Source of the DNA: Anthonomus grandis grandis | Lineage: Eukaryota; Arthropoda; Insecta; Coleoptera; Curculionidae | Length of the DNA stretch: 64,000 nt | Reading direction: 5' to 3' | Assembly (NCBI RefSeq): GCF_022605725.1 | Contig: NC_065556.1 | Location: 6,572,001 to 6,636,000 of the forward strand | Shown: positions 1 to 12,003 of the stretch, piece after piece | Position numbering within the stretch: position 1 is the first letter of the stretch | Layout: every line of letters begins with the position of its first letter | Position numbers and translations under genes: made by a program | The notes under the pieces: model-generated | Told to the model about the DNA's origin: nothing | Databases searched by the model: none | Seen by the model: only the letters and a program-made list of their open reading frames with translations

Positions 1-349
1 TATATAGAAGATTCTGTCTAAAGGACTGTAAGCATTGCCAGCGAATTAAAATGAGAAAAGGTAAAAGATGCTTATTTGTTAAGAAACACCATCATCGACA
101 ATAGAACAATGGTGACTTAGTTAGGCATTTTGACCCAAAGAGACCAAAAGATCTGTCACTTAAATCTCAGATATCCTGGAATGAGCTATACAAAGCTTGG
201 ACGCCATTAACAATAGCCTTTATAGGACACAGAAGCCGCCGCAGGAAGTTCAAGTCATTTACTTCTGATTGGCTCTTTATTATAAAAACCACGAAGATGC
301 TGAACTGCGGCAAATCCAACTTGTTCCGGATTTGACATCCGATTAATTC
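1..349. other. Unassigned stretch upstream of the macro-domain relic
   Basis: No intact reading frame. A short + strand stretch near 15-110 has two Cys four codons apart followed by many Lys/Arg/His codons, in a frame that soon meets stops. It could be part of the same broken polyprotein as the macro-domain relic that follows, but this is only a guess from position. Confidence 0.2.
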
Positions 350-830
350 ATGACTAATCATTCTAATACCCTAAAGAGTCGATACAACATTACGTATGAA
401 GTGCAGCAAGCCCTTTTTACTAATTCAGTAGAATGTGCATTAGCATATTGCATGGCTAAGGATTTGCAAATGTCTACAGATTTCGTTTCGGTTTTCCGCG
501 GAAAGTTTATACAAATTCAAGACCTGCGTCAATCTAACCCCGGACTCAGGCAAGCAATTGAGGCAATTGATGAAGAGACTGGTAGAAAGATTTTCCACCT
601 GGTTACCAAAGAACCGTCACATCAGAAACCAACCACCTATAAGGAAGCTTGGGACGCTTTCTGTTCTTTAAAGAAGTAGTTGCTTGCCTAGGGCCTGAAA
701 AGCCTGGCAGTTCCCAACCTGGCATGCGGAATTGAAAACTTGGACTAAAGGTTGATTTGCGGTATGTTAGCCCTAGTCTTTAGGCTTGCAAGTTCTAGTA
801 TGCCAGTATACTCCTCAACGTCCTTCTCTG
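350..830 (+). pseudogene. Broken macro-domain (OARD1-like ADP-ribose deacylase fold) gene
   Basis: The open part (350-679, 109 residues) looks like the front half of a macro domain: a segment reading ECALAYCMAKDLQMSTDF resembles the 'AHCVS.D..MG.GIA' ADP-ribose-binding loop, followed by a KF...L segment and a 'HLVTKEPSHQKPTY'-like strand. After the stop at 677-679 the same frame continues, with further stops, through KSLAVPNLACGIENLD, matching the 'lAvP.iGcGl..L.W' loop, then a region like the C-terminal 'vtVYS' strand. Enzymes of this family remove ADP-ribose or O-acetyl-ADP-ribose. Here the glycine-rich loop is degraded (MSTDF for MGAGI) and there are at least three in-frame stops, so it should be inactive. 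Macro domains also occur in retroelement polyproteins, and the retroelement-rich setting makes that origin possible. The homology is by eye. Confidence 0.55.
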
Positions 831-2915
831 GAGAAAAGTGTGGATTGTTATTTCTGATTTCAAGAGGTTCTGCTTCAAGTGGGAAGCCTTCTGCAGTTAT
901 CAACATCTACCATCTATAGGATTATTTCGACATAAAATGAGCTTATAGAGGAGACAATATACCGACCTTAAGCGCCGCGAATACACCAGATGTTCTCCAT
1001 CATTCGGGAATCATCTAGGACGGCACTCCTCGTTATATTTCTTGATATACATGGAAGGTTAGCTAATAGTTATAAAAATTACTAAAAAGTAAAACATACG
1101 TATAGCGTACATAAATGTTTTTAGTTGTGTAAACATGTGTAATACATCAGTTGACATCATGACATTTTTGTGCATCGAGTATATTAATTCACTTAAACCA
1201 ATTGTAAAAACGCTACAATTAATAACTAATATATTAACATGTTTTTTTTTTAATTAGTAATACTTCTTCTTATTTGTATGGCTACGGTAAAAAGCTTATT
1301 ATAAGATTGCAAAGATTCATCTGGCGTTAACTCTCTAATTAAATCAAAGATATAACAAACATTTTGAAGGGTCCCAGTGAACGTTAACTATATAGATTTC
1401 GGCAGTATACAATTAAACATCATTGCACTTAATTTAATCTAATGTTGCAATTAACCTTTAAACATATTACTTAAATACTTGTTTATTGTTTAATTAGAGT
1501 TTCCAAATTCTCCGACTATGTCAATAATGGTTATTGCGTTTTCTAAATTAATGAAAAACGATTAGTTTACCAGTAGACATGAAATGTAGATCGATAAGAC
1601 TTTGCCAATAAATTTCCACCATTAAAATAGATACTAGTTAATACTTGTCACTTAATAATATCATTTAACTTAATTCGTATTAAGCACGGGTGCTTAAAAT
1701 TATAGATTTATAGAGAGACATTAATAGATTGTAGCCATATTTTTTTTATTTCTGCATTTAAATAATAGGAGCGTAATTATTTACGAATAAGTTTTGTAGT
1801 ATTCTAATGGTTTAACAAATTTATATTGGAAGACATAATAAAAAAATATTGAAATTATATATTTGCCTCGACCAACGTTAAATTTTGCGTTGTATTTGTC
1901 AAAGGAAAAAATTTTATGTCAGGACTTTCAATAACTTTTTTAGATTTTCAAGATAAAAATTTAAATGGGCTCACTATCTGCGAGACACCTTTATTTTAAA
2001 ATTATTTTCAACTATAGAAACCCATACTTTAAATGTTATGTCATTCACAGGCTAAAGGAAGTAGATATAATTTAATTAGGGTTTAGTAGAATGTCTTGAT
2101 ACTTTAATAATAGTTAAGTTCAAATAAAATATCCCTCTATTAAGCCCTGATAATTCAAAATAAATTCAAATATATCAGGAATATATTTTTGAAGTATAAA
2201 TATCACAAAATAAAATTTTAAGAAACATTCATGGCACTTATACAATAAATTAAATAAAAATGTGACGTAACCTATTAAGTTATGCCAAGAAAAAGTAAGC
2301 ACATCAGCAAAAAAGTTTTTAGGCATGTTTACCTATTGCAGTGCTATGTTGTTTAAAAATCAAAACATTTCTTAGTTTTTTTTTAAATAAAAAAAATAGC
2401 TGAGAATGAAAAAATAAACTGCAAAATAGCTTTTTGATGGAGGGAACTATACAAATACACAGTATAATTATAGAAAATATTTTGCTAAATACTTTGTAAA
2501 TATAAATCTAAATTAACAATAGGTCAACACTGTCGTTTTCCACTAAAACCTCTCCGGTAAAACCTCTTAAAATTTTGTACATGTGCATTAAACGCGAAGA
2601 AGTATCTAACAGTTTGACAGACTTTCAGAAAATTCTTCTATCCACAAAAAAATTTCAAAAATTCAGTCTAATTTGGTTATCTCCGTTAGTAAATTACTTC
2701 CGGTTTTATCTTCAAATTAACGTCAGCATCTTCTACAACACCCCGTATCTCGGAGAACGAAACATTTGCGGTCATACGTTTTTAAAGCAAACTGACATTA
2801 TTTTCTCATGCATAATCTGCCTAAAGTTTCTATGACTTATTTACCTAAATCTTGTGTAACTGCGTCTTATATCTAGTATATTTCAAATAAAACGTTTATT
2901 TTTTTTTTCTTCTAG
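831..2915. other. Gene-free AT-rich stretch (intron or intergenic)
   Basis: Poly-T tracts and short spurious frames only. The 3' end (2880-2915) is a polypyrimidine tract ending in TAG, the splice acceptor for the first visible receptor exon, so at least the right part is probably intron of that gene. I see no upstream exon (GPS or ectodomain) of the receptor here. Confidence 0.5.
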
Positions 2916-3803
2916 GAAGAAGTCATACCCGATGAGCCACAGAAATACATACTTATTTGCAGCTTCCTTCTGTGCATTATTTTAACAACCTTCACAACCA
3001 TTTGCCTGGCGCTTTCATGTATTCTTACAAGAAGTTCGCCGATACTCATTCTAAAACTACAATGCTCCATTTCAATAGTTTTTTGTCAAGTATTATTTAC
3101 TCTGGCTATTTTAATTGAACCGCCTCAGGTGAGTTATCTGGTTTTTTTTTAGCTCTAACAACAATACTGTATATTTTCTGTTTTTAGCGTTATTTTATGG
3201 TGTTTTTAACATTTTTGGAAATGTTTATTCTATTAGGACTCTCGAGCCATTTAAGCAAACTTTTAATCATTTTTACTGAATTAATTGATGTCCCAAAAAG
3301 CGTATCTTCAAAATATACCGTTATGGGAATTATATCAGGTACTTAGAAGGTTAACAAAATTTATGATTATCTTACATTGACCTATTTTTAATAGGTGTAC
3401 CGCTGATAACAATATTTGGAAACCATTTAGCATACAAAACTATGGATATGACGTTAAAGTCATGGTGGATGATGGAAAATTCCTTAGCATTGAATACTCT
3501 TATAGTTGTTGTGACAATAATTACGGGATTGTTTGTATTTATTTATTTTTCTGTTACCAGAAAACTAAAAGAGTTGATCGCTTCTCAAGAAAAACATCAA
3601 AACGCTGTTCGAAAAAGGTAATTTATAAAAACTCGACTGTCAAAAAAATATTATTATTTTATAATTTTAGGATATCACTTATTAAAAGATCTGCTTGTAT
3701 TTTCATGATTTTACTTACATTTATGATAAGCAGCATAGTTTATATAAACTATCAAAATGAAATATGGGCTATATACCAGTTCGGAGCAGTAAATATACTT
3801 CTG
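2916..3803 (+). CDS. Adhesion/secretin-type GPCR, exons encoding TM1 to start of TM7 (four exons)
   Basis: Four exons with GT-AG borders: 2916-3128, 3188-3338, 3395-3617 and 3671-3803. The junction phases agree (0, 1, 2, 0). They encode TM1 (after an acidic EEVIPDEPQ start), TM2, TM3, TM4 with a G.ISG.P pattern, an extracellular loop with KSWW, TM5 followed by a basic loop RKLKELIASQEKHQNAVRKR, TM6 after LIKRSACIF, and the start of TM7 (IWAIYQFGAVNILL). The topology and loop pattern fit the family B/adhesion receptors, which signal from the plasma membrane through G proteins. The sequence is divergent, so the exact subfamily is not assigned. The N-terminal ectodomain and GPS lie outside the window. 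The chain continues in exons at 10338 and 24320. Confidence 0.72.
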
Positions 3804-4367
3804 GTAAGTCTTAATTACTAGAAAATTAAACCCTCGTAAACTAGAAAACTATTTGTTTTAGGTATATATTTATAATTTTGTTTTTGATCGATTTATTAGA
3901 GGATAACTTATTTGCATTATCACTTATTATATGAATTACCTAGCCCCATGTTCTTTAAATCAAAAGAACATAAAAAAGATAGCTATATTGGCAATTTTTA
4001 ATTAAATAAGTAATAAAAAGGCTTTACATTTATTTAGCAAGGAAACCTTATATAAACTAATATTTTAACTAGGTAGATGTGTTATTCTGAATCAAATAAT
4101 TTTTTTTATTTCTAATTTAAATTGATTCATTTTTTTTAGGAATATGAGAAAATCCTTCTCTAGAAACTAGCAATAATTATGGCTATTAAGCTTTTCTAGT
4201 AATTTATTTTCAATAATCTTCTATTCAAATATTTGCCGAAAATTTCATTAATGTTAAAATTATATAACTGCATGAAGTAATTACATAATGATGAAAATTT
4301 GTGATATAGTTTCTTAAGTAGGTATTTTCATCTTTAAACATTATTTTATATAAACACTATTAAAGTA
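3804..4367 (+). other. Start of the 6.5 kb receptor intron
   Basis: Intron sequence from the GTAAGT donor at 3804. A possible acceptor at 3860-3861 opens a 15-codon in-frame end (3862-3906, stop TAA) that could be a short alternative last exon truncating TM7. The better continuation is the exon at 10338. The rest is AT-rich up to the TA target of the Tigger-like element. Confidence 0.5.
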
Positions 4368-7161
4368 CCGTGAAATGGGGTGAATTTGATTTCGCGGGGC
4401 GACTTTGATCACCATATCAAAATATTTTACATTTAAATTTCCCGCGCATATTATTAAGTGCCGATTTTCTCCGTTCGGTAAAAAATCGTATTCAGTAATG
4501 GTGTAGCTAGTGATCCATGACCATGTTTTTTGTCAGTCAGTTTTTTTTTGAGTTTGCGGCTCTCAAACATGTAAGTAAAATATAACCTTCCAAAATTTGA
4601 CTGCTATTTAAAAATACATGCAAGTTGTGGATATGTGCGTGATATATTTAGTAGCCTGAATATCTTGTATTTTTATAACCTCAAAATGAAGTTTGCGGCG
4701 TTGCCGGATTTTGTCAAATTTTAAGATTTATTGGGTGGGGTCAAATTGATCAACTGAATGAGGTGAAATTGATAAGGGTATAGTACTACTAGTTATAATA
4801 ATATTTTTGGTTTTAGAATATTGACATAATGCCGAGAGTTTATAAGAGAAAAGTTGGGGCACGAAGGTACAAAGACTACGGTCAAGAGTCCATAGAAAAA
4901 GCGTTAGAAAAGGTCATAAATGAAGAGTAGAGTTTACGCAAAGCTGCAAAATGGTTCAAGATTACTTACGGGACCTTAAATAATAGATACCATGGGCGTT
5001 ATGTTAAAAGTAACGGCGGGCAAACCGTTTTTAGCTCCAATGAAGAGCAATCAATTCTTAAATGTGTTGCTATTTGTGGCGAATGGGGGTTTCCTCTTAA
5101 TTTAACAGATTTAAGGCATATGGCAAAAAACCTGCTAGATACCCAAGGTCGTTCAGTGGCAAAATTTAAGGACAATTTACCCGGTACCGATCGGGTATTT
5201 TCGCTGTTAAAAAGACATAACAATGTAATAACTCAAAGACTTGCAGCTAATAGTAAAAGGGCTCCTGCTGATGTTTCCAGGCAAACATTAACTGAATATT
5301 TTGAAAACCTTAAAACAACTTTAAATGGTATTTCGTCGTGCAACGTATATAATTATGATGAAACTAATTTGCTTGACGACCATGGGCGCAAAAAACTAAT
5401 ATATTCCCGTGGAATAAAATACCCTGAACGAGTGTGCAATTTTACTAAATCTGCAACCTTAGTGATGATATGTGGTTCTGCAGCAGGAGTTCTTTTGCCA
5501 CCATATGTAATTTATCGAGCAGAAAAAATGTGGGCGCAGTGGACTGAACAAGGACCAAAATTAGAACCCTGTTGCATAGATAGATGCTGTGCAGCTGGAT
5601 CACGATACAACCGAACGTCACATGGGTGGATGGACGCCGAAACTTTTAATAACTGGTTTAAGTCTGCGTTTCTTCCACATGCCAAAAAACAGCAAGGGCG
5701 AAAAATTCTAATAGGCGATAACTTAGCCTCTCATTTCACAGAAGAAGTTATTAGACTGTGTGAAGATCATAACATCGGATTTGTATGCCTGCTAAAGAAC
5801 GCGACACATTTATGTCAGCCGTTAGACGTAGGGTTTTTCAGGCCATTTAAAATGGCCTGAAGAGAAGGTTTGCTAGAATGGAAAAATACGTATTCGACAC
5901 ATTCATCAATTGACAAAAAGGATTTCCCACATTTGTTGCAAAAAACCTTGGTGACAATGGATAGTAAACTATCCAAAGATAAAATACCTCATGCGGTTAA
6001 ACGAAATCTTATTTCTTCTTTTGAAGCAAGTGGCATAGTCCCTTTAAATCCAAACCGAGTATTAGACAAGCTGCCTAGAGAAGATTTTAATCGAGACCAA
6101 GCGCAGAACGTGTTGGTAAATTACTTACAACAACAGAGATTTTCAAATGCTCCAACAAGACGAAATAAGAAGAGAACAAAACTTGATGTTCAGCCAGGAA
6201 AAAGTGTGACAGCAGACAGTGACGTTGAAGAGCCTATAACAAATGATAATTCCGACGATGACATGACCGCCGACGATCTATTTATCCAGGTGCAGGAAAA
6301 CGAAGAAATTGAATATTTGGAAGTGAGTCAAAGTGAGATCAAAATTGGGACATTTTTATTGGTTAAAGTGTTGGGGGGCATGCGAAAAAGTGTTAGCGAT
6401 CGTTACATAGCTACAGTTCAAAATTTCCATGAAAACGAATCGAAGTTCTGGGACTAAAATCTGTCGATGGAAGAAAAACTGTTTTTAAACCACAAGAAGG
6501 CGACGAGTTTTCGATAGAGTTAGCAGATATAATTGCTATTTTGCCAGAACGTGGCGCTGAATGCGTCAAAGGTCAAATCATTTATCAATTCAAAAAAGCA
6601 GTAGATATTAAGGAGATATAAATCCTTACTATACGCATTACTGCTTCTATCTATTAATTGAAGATTTGTTTCTTTACTTTTTGAAAGTCTTTTATAAGTT
6701 TTTGTATTTTTAAACAAGTGTTTTTAATAAAGTATTAAAAAACTGCAATGTTTCTTTTTTATTTTACCTAAAAAAATAACCAATCAGTGGAATATTATGA
6801 CTGATCAATTTCCCCCTAAGTGATCAATTTCACCCCAAAACCTAGAATTATCTGTAACTTTTAAACGGATTGATGAACTTAAGCGGGGGTTAAATTGTTC
6901 ATAATGCATTTTAAAGAATTGCAAGAAGAATACAATTATATGGCACTGATCAAAGTTACCCTCCTTTTGGTATGAAATTGATCACACCTTATTTTGGCAG
7001 TTTTTTAGACAACTTTAAATTTAGAGCAGATACGATTGCAAAATCCTGTTACGGCATCCATACACAATCATTTATGATTAATTTTCATATCGATACGCAG
7101 TTATCAAAAGATCTACAAGCAAATTTACAAACGAAATGATCAATTTAACCCCGTTTCACGG
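4368..7161 (+). mobile_element. Tigger/pogo-like DNA transposon with TA target duplication
   Basis: The ends are matching inverted repeats. The left end begins CCGTGAAATGGGGTGAAT; the right end, read in reverse complement, begins CCGTGAAACGGGGTTAAA. TA flanks both ends (4366-4367 and 7162-7163), the target rule of the Tc1/mariner/pogo superfamily. Length is 2794 bp. Sub-terminal copies of a 'TGATCAATTT(C)ACCCC' motif occur at about 6800-6840 and 6940-6990, plausible transposase-binding repeats. The element sits in the receptor intron, in the same orientation as the host gene. Confidence 0.88.
4829..6621 (+). pseudogene. Tigger/Jerky-like (CENP-B family) DDE transposase, broken
   Basis: The frame starts at ATG 4829 (MPRVYKRKVGARRY) with an N-terminal helix-turn-helix stretch like CENP-B/Jerky proteins (SLRKAAKWFKITYGTLNNRY). 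It continues into a DDE_1 core: NYDETNLLDD (first Asp), GDNLASHF (second Asp) and the diagnostic LLKNATHLCQPLDVGFF. Three lesions are visible: TAG at 4928-4930, TGA at 5858-5860 inside FKMA-RE where Trp would be expected, and a frame change near 6445. Beyond it the C-terminus reads on as LGLKSVDGRKTVFKPQEGDE to the stop at 6619-6621. Intact relatives cut and paste DNA at TA sites in the nucleus. The few lesions suggest moderately recent loss of function. Confidence 0.85.
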
Positions 7162-7372
7162 TATTAATCAGTACATACTTGAATTTACTCTTAAATTTAA
7201 TTTACAAAGTGTTCAGTCAGGATTTCCGTAATTAAGATTAACTACTGGTGTCATGATTTAGACCTAAAAATTAGTTTCAGTATCTTTTATAGCGCCCTTA
7301 GTTGCTTTTAGTCAATAGCTAATCTTAGCGTTTAAAAGCAAAAGGACAAACTGAGCATCTATTAGCAAATAT

Positions 7373-9075
7373 ACAGGGTTTCTCTAAAAGCTCTGTACAA
7401 AATCCTAGGACATATTTCTGATGTCAAAATAAGCCGACTTAAAGCAACTTACCTTAGTCCAAAGTTGTTTCGCTTCTAGTTATTTGAAAATTTGTATTTA
7501 AGGGCTTTTTGATATAGGAAACTCAAAAATGCTTTTTACTGTTGATGGAGTAAGATGGCCATAACTTTTTTGCATGTGTGATTTTAATTTTTTTTCAAAA
7601 GGAATCAATTTAACTATAATTTTTAATTTTTAAGAAAAAACTTACCTCTATTAAAATCCGCTAAAATTAATCGTTTCCAAGATATTTCGTGTTTTAGCCT
7701 TTAATGTTGCGCCAGAATTTAAAAAAATATATTTTTAGTTATTAGCTTTAATAATGAAATTCAGTCAGTAATTAGTGCCAATTGATCTTTTTTAAGTTTT
7801 ATATTGTATATGTGTAAAAAAGTAATAATAAACAAATATTTTTATTGTAAAGAATTTTCGTTTACCCATATGTTTGGAAGAAAAAAACATTGTTTGCTTT
7901 GGTACGATAAGTGGTTCAGTGAGAGTTTGTTAGTGCGAAAATAAATAGGGTATTTTAAGTAAGCATTAAATTTCTAATTTGTTAAAATGGCTGAAAGATA
8001 CAGTTTTGCAGAAATGACAGATATATTATTAGTTTTTGGGTATTGTAAAGGATATAGCCGGAAAAAATTATCAAACTTTTGCTGCTATTGAGAGACGGCA
8101 CCGTATGATAAGTACTCCTCAGATGGAGGAATAAATTTTGGAAAGCACTTAAAGCACACAAAATTAAGCATAAGACGTTTAAGTTTAGAAGTAGCAGCAT
8201 CTGAAAATGTGGCTTAAAGTACGTTGAAAGAACAGCAGTTTTTTCCATATCATCCAGCAATTTTTCTTTACAGAAGAAGCATGCTTTACGGCATCATTAG
8301 CCATTTTATAATCTTGTCAATCAAGGTCCTGCAATTTTACCATCACTGGTGTAAATTATTTAGAACATTTACAAAATACGCTTCCAGATTTATTAGAAGA
8401 ATTGCCATTACAACTTCGGCAAGATATGTGGTTTATACATGATGGTGCTCCACCACATTTCACTTTAAATGTTCCGAATTATTTGCAACAACAATATCTA
8501 AATAGATGGATTGGAAGAGGAAAGGACGCTCCTGTAAACTGGCACCCTCACCTGAGTTGACTCTATTAGATTCTTTTTTGTGAGGGTTCTGGCACGATGG
8601 TGTACCCCAGGCCAATTAATACAGAAAAAGAGTTGTCGGCCAGGATTTAAAATGCAGCCAATATACTAAAGAACGATGAAGAGATGATGCAAAAAGTACT
8701 TTTTAATTTTTTACGCCGTGTTAATATGTGTATTCATGTCGACGGAGGTCATTTTTAACAATTGCTAAAAGTTTATAATAAATAAAATTACTTTAAATAA
8801 ATGATTGTTTTCCATTAGTGCGGCATCAAAGACTAATACACGAAATATCTTGGTAAATGTTTATTTTAGCAGGCTCTAACAAGAGTACCTTTTTTCCTTA
8901 AAAGCGTTAGAGAAATTGTTTCCTTTACAAGAAAAAATAAAAATCACACTTGCAAAAAAGCTATGGTCCTTTTACACCATCAACAGTGGCCCTCTATCGG
9001 CCACAATAAAAAGATGCTCATTCTCGAGTTTCTCAAACCAAAAAATAGCTCCTTTTTTTTGGTTTGAGAAGGTCA
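7373..9075 (+). mobile_element. Decayed mariner-like element with long terminal inverted repeats
   Basis: About 300 bp at each end are imperfect inverted copies. Stretches from 7510 to 7715 on + match the reverse complement of about 8800-9060; for example GCATGTGTGATTTTAATTTT on the left pairs with GCAAGTGTGATTTTTATTTT on the right, and CCAAGATATTTCGTGT occurs in both. The left outer edge may start at the TACAGGGTTTCTC at 7373. The right outer edge is not clear. A hairpin (9030-9070) lies in the right arm. The element lies wholly within the receptor intron. Confidence 0.65.
7987..8760 (+). pseudogene. Mariner-like transposase relic
   Basis: A start at 7987 (MAERYSFAEMTDILLVFGYC) matches the N-terminal helix-turn-helix opening common in insect mariner-like proteins. 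After several frame changes the catalytic end is recognisable near 8390-8530: LRQDMWFIHDGAPPHFTLNV (second Asp) and LNRWIGRG, then a disrupted 'SPDLTPLDFFLWG' region. The first half of the catalytic domain is missing or scrambled. It is clearly inactive. Confidence 0.7.
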
Positions 9076-9694
9076 ATTTTCTCTTATCTCTACTCTTACG
9101 GTACCCTTAAAGGCAAAATCTGGGGTTATTAACTCATAATATCGAGATGGCCAAGTTCTATTAGCGTTAGGTGAAATAATGCAATGTGGAAATTTACGAA
9201 CTGCAGCAACTTATTTCTTCTGCTGTATGGTGTGTTCATCTTAAAACCTAATAAGCGAATATCCGTATATTTTACTGCCTCCAGAAAAACTAGGTTTTCA
9301 TATTTTTAAGTTAGCTTTTAAACATATATCCAAAATATTTGGACAACATTCAAAGTTCATAGGACAAACCAAATTTTATTAGACGTGCAATTCTCGACCA
9401 CTCCCTGCACTCGCATTTTTTATCTTTAAGTCAAAATTGGGAACCAAAAAAAAACAAATTAGCCGACAACATTAATTTACTACTTTCTTCGATATATTTC
9501 CATACAAAGGTACTATAATACGTTTTTCCATTTTTCAGAACCATGAACACTCGGTAAATAAATTTGACAAATATAAAAAAGGTTTTCTTAAGTATAAAGG
9601 TTTCTTTTTATTATCTTTATCATATTTTATGTCTTTTTACCATCAATGAACTTTTTTTAACACACTATTTATTAGTAACTTTATATTTATTATA

Positions 9695-10294
9695 CAGTGC
9701 GGATTTTAATTGTCCCTCCCCTTTTATCTTAAAAATGCGTTTGTATAAAAATTTAAAATTTAGCACACATCATTAAAAATCTAAATACTACTTTTTGATC
9801 CATGACTCATTTCGCAAAACTATAAAATGGCGGCGGGATCCCATTTTAATTTTTTTCGTATTTTTTCTTTCTCTACTACACCGCTTCAGGTGTAATTTGT
9901 TTGTAGGTATGTTGTTGTTTGTAATTTTTTATAATTTTCTTTGTTGTTTTTTTCGACATTGATAAAAACTATAAACTCCACAAACAACAATACACCTACA
10001 AACAAATTATACCTGGACAGATGTAGTAAAGAAAATAAAAATAAATTAAAATGCGAGATAATATGCTAGAACTATAAAGCGTAAATTAGGAGGTCAAACG
10101 ATGTATTTCGTGATCCCCTTTCTATTTAATATTATTTTTCAAAATGGCGTCCCACCGCCATTTTGAAGTGTTGCAAAATGAGTTAGGGACCAAAAAGAAG
10201 TACTTAAGTTACTAGTGATGTATGCCGATTTTTAAATCTTTATATAAACGCATTTAGAAAATAAGAGGAGGAAGGACAATTAGGAGCCGCACTG
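9695..10294. mobile_element. Foldback MITE, 600 bp, TA target
   Basis: The left end (CAGTGCGGATTTTAATTGTC) is the inverted copy of the right end (reverse complement CAGTGCGGCTCCTAATTGTC), with TA on both sides (9693-9694, 10295-10296). The inverted symmetry continues inward through the ATGCGTTTGTATAAA arms, paired blocks containing ATGGCGGCGGGATCCCATTTT and AATGGCGTCCCACCGCCATTTT, and a CACCTACAAACAAATTA arm near the centre. It has no coding capacity. The size, TA flanks and inverted ends fit a mariner-mobilised MITE. Confidence 0.82.
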
Positions 10295-10337
10295 TATGAA
10301 AAATATTGATATTGAATATAATATGTATCTTTTTTAG

Positions 10338-10461
10338 GGTTTGGTGCTGATTACGTTTTATGTATTTAAGTCAGAAGTGAGCTTTAAGAAAATGTTTCAA
10401 AGAAAAACTGTCAAAAAGGAGGAAAACTTTTTCTGCATTGATTCGACAGGACCCTTTAGTT
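10338..10461 (+). CDS. GPCR exon: end of TM7 and start of cytoplasmic tail
   Basis: This is a 124 nt exon between a TTTTTTAG acceptor and a GTAAGTC donor. Entering in phase 0 it directly completes the TM7 begun at 3803: ...NILL joins GLVLITFYVF, the usual 'GLxLxxFYxF' end of TM7 in family B receptors. A basic juxtamembrane tail KSEVSFKKMFQRKTVKKEE follows. It leaves in phase 1, exactly what the exon at 24320 needs. A 6.5 kb TE-filled intron precedes it and a 13.9 kb one follows. The match of sense, hydrophobicity and phase makes this a strong exon call despite its size. Confidence 0.8.
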
Positions 10462-11250
10462 GTAAGTCAAAAGAATAATTCTAAAACGTTGGAGGAAACG
10501 GTGGTAATATGAAATCCGTGATTGTTTATATTTAATGTATATGGCTAATATAGTTTTAATATATTTATGATTACTGTCTTAGGGTGAAATCCAAATACTG
10601 TTAAAGGTTTTTTTATAACAAATTATTTACATCTTTATGATACTTTATAAAATTCAGAAATTTTTGTTGACAAAAATCACAGATTTATTTAATGCTTTCG
10701 TAATCAGAACATACCCATAACGGGCTTATGAGACATTTGATATATTTTTGCTCCTGATACAATATAACCTAATTTTTGTCCAATATGAATTATATCACGC
10801 AAATGCACAGTCTTTTTATTCTATTTAAAATGGGTTAATGTATTTTTTCCAGTATTCCTAACCCAATTCTTACAAGATTGGTAACATCATTTAATACAAA
10901 TAATAATTGGGGTATGAGCTAACTACTATATCATTCACTTTAAATACTTATTCGCATCACTATATCGGACCGCATAATCATTTTCAAATTATTGATTTCT
11001 CAAAGATTACGGTACAATCAATTCAGATTTAATTTCTGATTATAAATCAACCTACTGAATAATTTGTGGTCTCAGACTTAAGATTTTCTCAATAATTTTA
11101 AATAATCGTTTGTTTAAAGATATATTTAATTATCTGGGTTTGATAACTAATTTATACTTGCTAGACTGGCATTTGGATTGACATTGAAAATGGTATGGTC
11201 ATTTTCAATAACATGACTCAAAAAAATAGTCCATTTTTCTCAAAGAGACC
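10462..11250 (+). other. Start of the 13.9 kb receptor intron
   Basis: AT-rich intron sequence. I see no gene or clear repeat here. Confidence 0.5.
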
Positions 11251-11252
11251 TC

Positions 11253-12003
11253 TTAATAATAAAAATTCAGAGATTAGAGGGACACAACGTCAATGGTCTC
11301 AAATTATGTTAATTTTTTTAAAACGATTAAACGTGCTTCGCCCTAAGTCATCGTCAGATCTAAAAGAAAAAAGAAGGCAACCCTATTACAAAAACAACAA
11401 TGCATAGACATAAATTACAATGTTAAGATATGACTTACCGGTATAGCTATTAGATTAACACCACAAACATTTAAGTTGAAATAAAAATAAATACATAAAA
11501 AATAAAAAATAATGCTGACGTTCACATTAAATCCGGTGTCAAAACTAAATAAAGTAGAAGCAAACAAAACAAGCAGAATGAGGTTAAGTTGAACGGGAGA
11601 ACGGAAATAAAGCAAAAAATAAAATAAAAATTGAAATATGACTTGGTCGAGAAATGAACCAGCGACCATCGAGTTCGTAGAAAGCGCTAAACTTACGTGC
11701 TATCCAGGTCGTGATGAATATTGTTAAAAATTAAATGCGGTTCGAAGGTAAAAACATCATTCACACAAGACAGTACAAGACTCCTTTTTGTCCTTGTGAT
11801 CTACATCTTCTCTAATAAGTCAAGCTTCTTTCCCTTGGGGCACTCATGAAGGATTTTTACATTTTCCGGGATGGAAGGATAGTGTTTTGAGGACAACAAA
11901 TGACTTGCAAAAGCCGATTTCATCTCGGTGATTTCGGTATCTTTGTATTTATTATATTCTCTTAAGTGTTCCTGCACTCTCGTTTTTATTTTCCTTCCAG
12001 ATT
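11253..12003 (-). mobile_element. Penelope-like element, 5'-truncated 3' fragment
   Basis: This is a reverse-strand copy of the 3' end of the Penelope-like element at 17420-19755, clearly similar base for base. It contains the C-terminal half of the GIY-YIG endonuclease region (GRKIKTRVQEHLREYNKYKD and on), a frame change, and a 3' tail ending in the same GTGTCCCTCYAATCTCTGA sequence. The match to the other copy stops abruptly at about 12003, where the gypsy integrase begins. That is the signature of a 5'-truncated retroposition into the gypsy element. The other half of the gypsy element is not found on the left side. Confidence 0.8.
11325..11362 (-). ncRNA. Hammerhead-ribozyme-like motif in Penelope tail (decayed)
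   Basis: On the - strand CTGACGA (11351-11357) is followed by a short hairpin-like stretch and GAAGCACG. The order is that of a hammerhead core (CUGANGA, stem II, GAAA, stem III). The last core A is G here, stem II has a mismatch and there is one extra U. Hammerheads are known in Penelope-like elements. This copy is unlikely to cleave. Confidence 0.4.

Noticed and set aside
3862..3906. Last exon of the receptor ending FDRFIRG
   Set aside because: The 10338 exon gives a better TM7 end and leads in correct phase to the 24320 exon; this one is kept only as a possible alternative end.
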